Shown here: positions 58,140-64,000 of the stretch, in pieces
Layout: every line of letters begins with the position of its first letter
How positions within the stretch are numbered: position 1 is the first letter of the stretch
NCBI GenBank assembly: GCA_947311845.1
Contig: CAMZMU010000107.1
Location: forward strand, 18,497,166 to 18,561,165
Source: Poa pratensis
Taxonomy: Eukaryota > Streptophyta > Magnoliopsida > Poales > Poaceae
Direction of reading: 5' to 3'
DNA: 64,000 nt
The notes under the pieces: model-generated
Told to the model about the DNA's origin: nothing
Databases searched by the model: none
Seen by the model: only the letters and a program-made list of their open reading frames with translations
Translations under genes and position numbers: made by a program

Positions 58140-59323
58140 GTAAGTGCTAAGTTTGTCAGCAAAAGTGACTTAATCTGGGATTCTATTTTGGCTGAAAATG
58201 AACGGGTTATTGATAAATCCATGTATTTTCATGTAGATTCTAACTTCAGTTTGTATGGGAATAATGTATACAAAATCTCAAATTTCCGTTGGCACAAGAC
58301 AGCAACTGATTGTGTTGTTTTAACAAACTTTTTATATTTGGAAGGAACATAAACCCACCAGCAATTACCTAGGAACAGAGTCTGGAGAGAAACAAAATCC
58401 TTAGGCGTTGATTATACGGACAACTGAAAAATCCTTCTTTTTCTGGAAAGTTCATGTAGTGCAAAATCTATTTATTTTTTTTGTGGTAAAAATTATGTAT
58501 GTATCTTTACATGCGAGAAGATCTTTGGCTCTTGATTGTCTTGACAGGTAAAGGTAACTTTATCATGCGAAGTAATGTGCTCTTGCATTAGTGGTTCTGC
58601 TGATTCTCTTGCTGGACAAAAGATAAAGGAAGTAGATAAGGTTATGATGTCATAGCATAGGCTGATGTTGTCCAGCTTATGATGTAAAAAGGATGTAATG
58701 TATCAACAACTCCATATTAATGTCAGTTCTCACATTTTCATATTCAAGTTTGTTTCCAAGATGATTAGTGTTTGTTGGTGGTTAGGTGGGCTGTTTGGGA
58801 GTACAAGGCAATGAAAATCATCATTAATTCACACGAAGATCAGTCGGAAAATATTAGCCGTTTCCCAGAATTATGCCACATCAATGATAAAAGTCGTGAT
58901 TTTTTGAAAAACAAAATAAAAAAATAATCAAACGGGGCGCAGCGAAGCGCGCCTTTTTCTTCTAGTAATGCACATGTCAATTCGCAAAACAAAACAAAAA
59001 TGCACATGTCATCCGCGATTATTATTCAGAATAAGCCAATACTTCCAAGCGTAAGCCAATCCGCGTCGCTAACGTTAACAATCAAGATGGTAAGGTGAGT
59101 CGAAGAATTTATCCACCCAAAAATTTCCAATTATACTCCGTTCCATCTACTAAAAGTCAAAGTCAAGGATCCAATCAGAGTGTCCCGAGCTCCGACTCCA
59201 CACACCAAACCAAAACCATCCCCCTAGCCAGTTTTCCTCCTCCTCACTTTCCTCCGATGTCCTGCCCTCCCCGCCGCTTCTGACCCCACCGCCGCCGGAG
59301 CGCTGCCGCGATCTCGACCGGAG

Positions 59324-62300
59324 ATGCCGCCTCCGCCGGAGCAGCCGCAGCTCCACGGCGTGGTCATCATCACCCTCCCGCCGCCCGACCAGCCCTCCAA
59401 GGGCAAGACCATCACCGCCTACGCCTACACCGACGACGCCCCGGCCTCCCTGACCCCGCCCCCGCACCGCGGACCAGCGATGGCGCCCGCGTCCGCGGAC
59501 TCCCGGCGATCGAGGCGGGCGGTGTCGCCGCGGCGGGCGGCGGCGATGGTCCTCCTCCTGGGCGCGCTCGCGCTCGCGGCCTACTACTGCTTCTACTCGG
59601 ACGTGGCCGTGCAGTTCCTGGGGATGGAGGAGGAGGAGGCGCAGGAGGAGCGGGACGATACCAGGTCCTTCCTGCTGCCGCTCTACCCCAAGGCGCGCAA
59701 GGGGCGCGCTCTGCGGGAGTTCGGGGACATCAAGCTCGCCGCCAAGAGGGTCGATGACGGCGGCGGCACCAGGAGGGTCACGAAGAAGCTGGATGTCAAG
59801 GGGGCGGCGACATCGGCCGGGACCAACTCCACTGTCCTGCTCCCGATCAAGGGCAATGTGTTCCCCGATGGGTGCGTGTTAATTCTATTCTCCAGGAATT
59901 TGATCTAATTCGTGCGGTAAATACTGCTATTCCACGTTATGATTCAAGGGGAAAATGTCTCTACTCATCTCGGAGGGTGCTTCTACTGATCAAATCTTAA
60001 TTTAGTTAGTATGTTCCATCGATCTGGGTTGGGGAAGGGATGGGCTAAGCCAACTTTTAGAATTTAGATCCATCTTAATGCTTATATGACATAAACGGGT
60101 TTAGTTTGGTCCTACAAATAAAGATTTAGACGATGCGATGAAGTTTAGATTTAGTAAGTACTAAAAACAGGTTTAGAAGTTTGGCTTTCGTCCAATAACA
60201 ATATTTCAGTTCTAGAACGTGATGAGTATACTATATGTATCTAAGCGGGAAGTCCGTTATATGGAGAAAATGCAATTCTTCTTTGAAGATCATGTGCGGA
60301 CAGCTATTCAGCTCTGAGTATCGATCATCGTTAAGTTCAGGCTAGCATCTTTAGTATGTTCCATGGATCTGATTTGGGGAAGGGATGGGCTTATAGAATT
60401 TTGATCCATCTTAATGCTTATATGCCAGAACTGGGTTCAGTTTGGTCCTAAAAATAAAGGTTTAGGCGATGTGATGAGGTTTAGATTTAATAAGTACTAA
60501 AAGCAGATTTTGAAGTTTGTCTTTCGTCCATTCACAAATTACAACAATTCAGTTCTAGACCGTGATGACTACATATATGTATCTAATCTGGAAGTCCAGT
60601 TATATGGCGAAAATGCAATTCTTATTCGAAGATCATGTGTGGACTTTTATTCAGCTCTGAGTATGGATCATCTTCAGTTAAGGCTTAGCATCTTTAGTGG
60701 ACCGAACTCTGTATTCCAATTGACTATTATCCATAAAACGATGGCTATTATTTATGTTAACGTCTCTGGAATGTCATGCTTGGGCTGTGAAAGCTAATAT
60801 ATTATCTTACACTAACTGCAGGCAGTATTACACATCCATCTTTGTTGGCAATCCACCAAGACCTTACTTTCTTGATGTTGATACTGGAAGTGATTTGACG
60901 TGGATTCAGTGTGACGCACCATGCACAAACTGTGCCAAAGTAAGCAAAAAGTTCCATCTCTGTAAATTAATACATGGTCAGGCTCACTTTCTTTCCAAGT
61001 TTGTTGCACTGCTCTCAAACGAATTTGTACCGCAATCGCAGGGACCTCATCCTTTATATAAGCCAACAAAAGAAAAGATAGTTCCTCCCAGGGATTCGTT
61101 GTGTCAAGAGTTGCAAGGCGACCAGAACCACTGTGAGACTTGCAAGCAATGTGACTACGAGATTGAATATGCCGATAGAAGCTCCTCTATGGGTGTCCTA
61201 GCAAAGGATGATATGCATCTGATCGCTACAAATGGTGGAAGAGAAAAACTAGACTATGTATTTGGGTACGGTCAAACCTTTGAAGAGATGACCTGTTTCA
61301 CATGCATGACATGTTAGATTGATTTAAATCACCAAGTATCTAACTGATTTTTCCCTACCAAATAGGTGTGCATATGATCAGCAAGGCCAGCTTTTGTCCT
61401 CACCAGCAAAGACTGATGGGATTCTTGGTCTTAGCAGTGCAGCAATAAGCCTTCCTAGTCAGCTAGCCAGCAAAGGAATTATTTCCAACGTTTTTGGTCA
61501 TTGTATCACCAGAGAGGCAAATGGTGGTGGGTACATGTTTCTGGGTGATGAATATGTACCCAGATGGGGATTGACATGGGCCCCTATTCGAGGTGGTCTA
61601 GAGTAAGTCACATCATTTGTCTTTTTTAAAGTTTACTTGCAAGTTGCCATATTTTGGCTTCTAAATCAAAGCAGAATTATATTATTTTGTTGCTAACATT
61701 CCTCGACTCTTCTCAATGTTTTTTTTAATTGCCAGTAACTTATACCACACACAAGCCCATACCGTGAATTATGGAGATCAGCAGCTCAGTTTGCACGGGC
61801 AAGCAGGAAACTCTGTTCAAGTGATTTTTGATAGCGGAAGCTCATATACATACCTTCCAGATGACATATATAAAAACATTGTTGCTGCTGTGAGTGCTGT
61901 TATTAATTTTGCGTATGGTTAAATCTATCCAATCTCATTTACTAACTTTTGTTCTAACTTCATAGATTAAATCTGACTCCCCCAGTTTTGTCCAAGATGA
62001 CTCAGATACAACATTACCTCTATGCTGGAAAGCTGATTCTTCCGTAAGGTAATAGGCTGGAACTGTAATAGATCATCTCTCCTAGGAGAGGAAGTTTGAC
62101 AGGAAAATTCCCGTAGCAGAAACAACTTCCCTTTTCCTAATCATCTCAGACTTTTTCAGGCATTTGGGAGATGTCAAACAGTTCTTCAAGCCCTTAAACC
62201 TTCATTTTGGGAGAAGATGGTTTGTTTTGCCCAAAACATTCACCATTCTTCCCGACGATTACTTAATCTTGAGTGTAAGTCTTGATGTATTTTTAATATT

Positions 62301-62685
62301 TTCTATTACGTCTTGTAGCATCTATCCACATTCTAAATGAGTCCCATGCTGAAAATTAATATTTATGTTTTTTTCTTGCTGGACTTATTTCAGGATAAGG
62401 GCAATGTTTGTCTGGGGCTGCTAAATGGAACAGAGATCAATCATGGGTCAACAATAATAGTCGGAGGTATGTGGATCTCTTCTCTTGCTCCCAATAGTTA
62501 ATTGTGGCCGTGTAATCGAATGGATAATTTTGTCGAACCTGTCATGATCATTTCTGGTTTTACATGTAGATGTATCTCTGCGTGGCAAGTTAGTTGTGTA
62601 CGACAATGAACGGAGGCAGATTGGATGGGCTAATTCAGAATGCACCAAGCCACAATCACAGAAGGGATTTCCCTTCTTCCTCTGA
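59324..62685 (+). CDS. APCB1: Membrane-anchored A1 aspartic protease (APCB1-like)
   Basis: Nine exons with GT-AG borders: 59324-59871, 60822-60939, 61042-61265, 61366-61602, 61736-61889, 61966-62048, 62160-62274, 62394-62466, 62570-62685; the total, 1668 nt, is 555 codons plus stop and fully in frame. The N-terminus is cytosolic-looking (HGVVIITLPPPDQPSKGKTI), followed by one membrane segment at about residues 73-100 (AAAMVLLLGALALAAYYCFY), so a type II topology is likely. The protease has both active-site Asp motifs, FLDVDTGSDLTWIQC and VIFDSGSSYTYLP, plus the Cys-rich nepenthesin/nucellin-type insert (CKQCDYEIEYADRSSSMGVL) and the C-terminal RRQIGWANSEC. Architecture matches the APCB1 group, in which the Arabidopsis member processes a BAG co-chaperone in defence; that role is inferred for this gene. 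It is convergent with the ALMT gene. Confidence 0.9.
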
Positions 62686-62911
62686 CAAGCATTGCACGAC
62701 AAACATGGTTAAATAGTGTGATACTACTACATAGATAGTACCATTGGAGCTGCTTGTTGGATAGCAGCTGCCATTATGTGCCTTATCTCGTCCACAGTCA
62801 TAACTAATCGTAAATCCTGTTGTCTGTTGTATTCGTTTGTAATGCACCGTATTGTATACCCAAGAAGAACTAAAGAATGCCTGAACGACCATAAATACAC
62901 GATCGAAGGAT

Positions 62912-63138
62912 GTATTGTATGTAATTCCACGGTCCTGTAGACCCTATAGTGCAGTATCCATTTAGAGTATATATATAATTCCTTTCACTCTGATCTGTTT
63001 CACTACATGAGAACTTGGTAACCTGTATTGTATGTAGTTCCACGGGCCTGTAGACCCTATAGTGCAGTTATCCATTTAGACTATATACACTTCCTTTCAC
63101 CCTGATCTGCTTCACTGCATGAGAACTTGGTAACCTGT
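62912..63138. repeat. 113-bp tandem duplication between two genes
   Basis: The unit starting GTATTGTATGTAATTCCACGG at 62912 (21st base trimmed in comparison) recurs at 63025 with few differences and ends in GAACTTGGTAACCTGT. It lies after the aspartic protease stop and before the ALMT stop, probably in or near 3' untranslated sequence of either gene. Confidence 0.85.
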
Positions 63139-63301
63139 GTTTACATTGTAACTTGATTGTTACATTCTCTTATTCCCGTCTCTGTATTTACATGGGAGTA
63201 ACTTGTAGTGATGTCAGCATCTCTTACGTTGTCAGCCAGTATCCATCAACCGAATGCAAAACCGGCGGTTAATTATAGTGTTTAACTTCTTGCTACACGC
63301 A

Positions 63302-64000
63302 TCATCTATTCAGTCTAAACAATCTTCGTATTCTGCCTACAAGACTCTCCTCCCGGGCAACGGCAGAGGGCTCCTCCACGGGATCCTTGAAGCCGGCCTT
63401 GTCGCTGAGCTCCTCGACTGCGTCGACGAGGTTCCGGAGCCGCGCCACGAACTCGATGAGGAGCGAGGCGAACGTGGCCAGCGACAGCGCGCTCGCGCTC
63501 TCGTACGTCCTCGCCTCCGCGGCCTCGAACGGCAGCCCCGGGTGGAGCGGCGGCAGCCGGAAGGGCCAGGACGACTGCGGCTTGAAGAGCAGCAGTCCGT
63601 CCGCCGCCAGGGCCGCCATCGACGACGAAGCCGCCGGGTCGAGCTGGCCGAGGGACGTGTTCGAGTCCGACTTGTGCATCCCGCTCGCGCCGCCGGCGCT
63701 GGCGAGCACGGCGTGCCGGGCGAGGGAGGTGCTCGAGTCCGACTTCTGCATCGCGCTCGCGCCGCCGCCCATGTTGGCGAGCACGGCGTGCCGAGCGAGG
63801 GACGTGGTCGAGTCCGACTTCTGCATTGCGCTCGCGCCACCGATGTTGACGACGACGGCGTGCTCCGGCGGCGGCGGCTCGTTCTCCCTGGCGGCTCCGG
63901 CTCCTTCCTGCCGCTTGCAGGCGACGACAGCCTCCCCCCACCGCTCCGTGTTCACGAGGAGGTAGGACCGCTGGTCGATCTTCTTCTGCAGCTCCTCGGC
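63302..64000 (-). CDS. Aluminium-activated malate transporter (ALMT), C-terminal part
   Basis: An open frame of 233 codons on the minus strand that runs off the window; its first visible codons read [20 protein letters not shown]. It ends with the ALMT C-terminal helix region, [40 protein letters not shown] and a basic tail ([12 protein letters not shown]). ALMT proteins are anion channels of the plasma membrane or tonoplast; the membrane helices lie outside the window. The middle holds three tandem copies of a segment of about 25 residues ([24 protein letters not shown], each ending in a TSLAR/TSLGQ Ser/Thr cluster), an unusual expansion in the cytosolic domain. No frame damage is visible. 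Confidence 0.85.
   Translation of the reverse strand, partial: AEELQKKIDQRSYLLVNTERWGEAVVACKRQEGAGAARENEPPPPEHAVVVNIGGASAMQKSDSTTSLARHAVLANMGGGASAMQKSDSSTSLARHAVLASAGGASGMHKSDSNTSLGQLDPAASSSMAALAADGLLLFKPQSSWPFRLPPLHPGLPFEAAEARTYESASALSLATFASLLIEFVARLRNLVDAVEELSDKAGFKDPVEEPSAVAREESLVGRIRRLFRLNR

Larger units (their letters stand above)
53762..58965 (+). mobile_element. Candidate Helitron with gene fragments
   Basis: The 3' end is well formed: stem GGCGC (58936-58940), loop AGCGAAGC, stem GCGCC (58949-58953), eight bases, then CTAG (58962-58965) followed by T, as expected for insertion between A and T. A matching 5' start, TCTCTACAACATC preceded by A, is at 53762, but this end is only a candidate. 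The interior has gene-like pieces: a GC-rich segment at 54100-54600, a minus-strand exon-like piece at 55620-55810 and a plus-strand exon at 58045-58139. No Rep/helicase is present, so it would be non-autonomous. Confidence 0.5.

Noticed and set aside
59150..59467. Minus-strand Gly/Arg-rich frame over the aspartic-protease start
   Set aside because: Shadow of the GC-rich first exon; the plus-strand nine-exon gene model is in frame throughout.

Overview
The window looks like nuclear DNA of a large, repeat-rich grass genome, most likely a Triticeae species (wheat, Aegilops, barley, rye group). The signs are GC-rich first exons that fade to AT-rich introns, a Stowaway MITE of the CTCCCTCCGATCC type, several CACTA families, Ty3/gypsy and Ty1/copia elements nested in each other, and plant-specific genes (PPR, MORF/RRM editing factor, S-domain receptor kinase, ALMT). 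The species cannot be fixed from the sequence alone. No rRNA, tRNA or CRISPR was seen.

Layout. 1-4813: 3' part of a CACTA element with a broken accessory gene (transposase_24-like, DUF8039-like and Ulp1-like parts). 5057-7325: non-LTR element carrying only a zinc-knuckle ORF1-like gene, with poly-A and an 11-bp target duplication. 8844-17046: complete but frameshifted Ty3/gypsy element. 17047-22587: older LTR-type repeat split by an intact-ended CACTA element (18280-21727) that carries a captured 3'-5' exonuclease gene and a captured B3-domain gene on opposite strands. 24093-26449: GCCGTCGGCGTA-rich CACTA element inside a LINE relic. 26872-27592: one hAT-type MITE inserted in the end of another, both with perfect 8-bp target duplications. 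27835-32740: a gene island with an intact E+-type PPR gene and, tail to tail with it, an ORRM1 gene with a one-base deletion. 34229-36035: 5'-truncated LINE. 40639-43107: S-domain receptor kinase gene with one nonsense codon; a short-LTR copia element (43134-46477) sits 22 bp after its stop. 47255-50245: Harbinger-type MITE, then a long-TIR MULE-like element holding a LINE fragment. 50501-53300: hAT transposase and LINE relics. 53762-58965: candidate Helitron with a clear 3' end. 59324-64000: second gene island with an intact membrane-anchored aspartic protease gene (APCB1-like) and, on the opposite strand, the last exon of an ALMT anion-channel gene that runs off the window.

How genes relate. 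The PPR protein and ORRM1 both belong to the plant organelle RNA-editing machinery, and they lie 329 bp apart, convergent. In this copy ORRM1 would stop before its RRM domain. The receptor kinase is likewise full length apart from one stop codon. Two of the five host genes therefore carry single-event lesions in otherwise well-kept reading frames, which suggests recent decay of redundant (for example homoeologous) copies, or base-calling errors that resequencing would expose. Exon boundaries and families were read by eye; no database search was possible.
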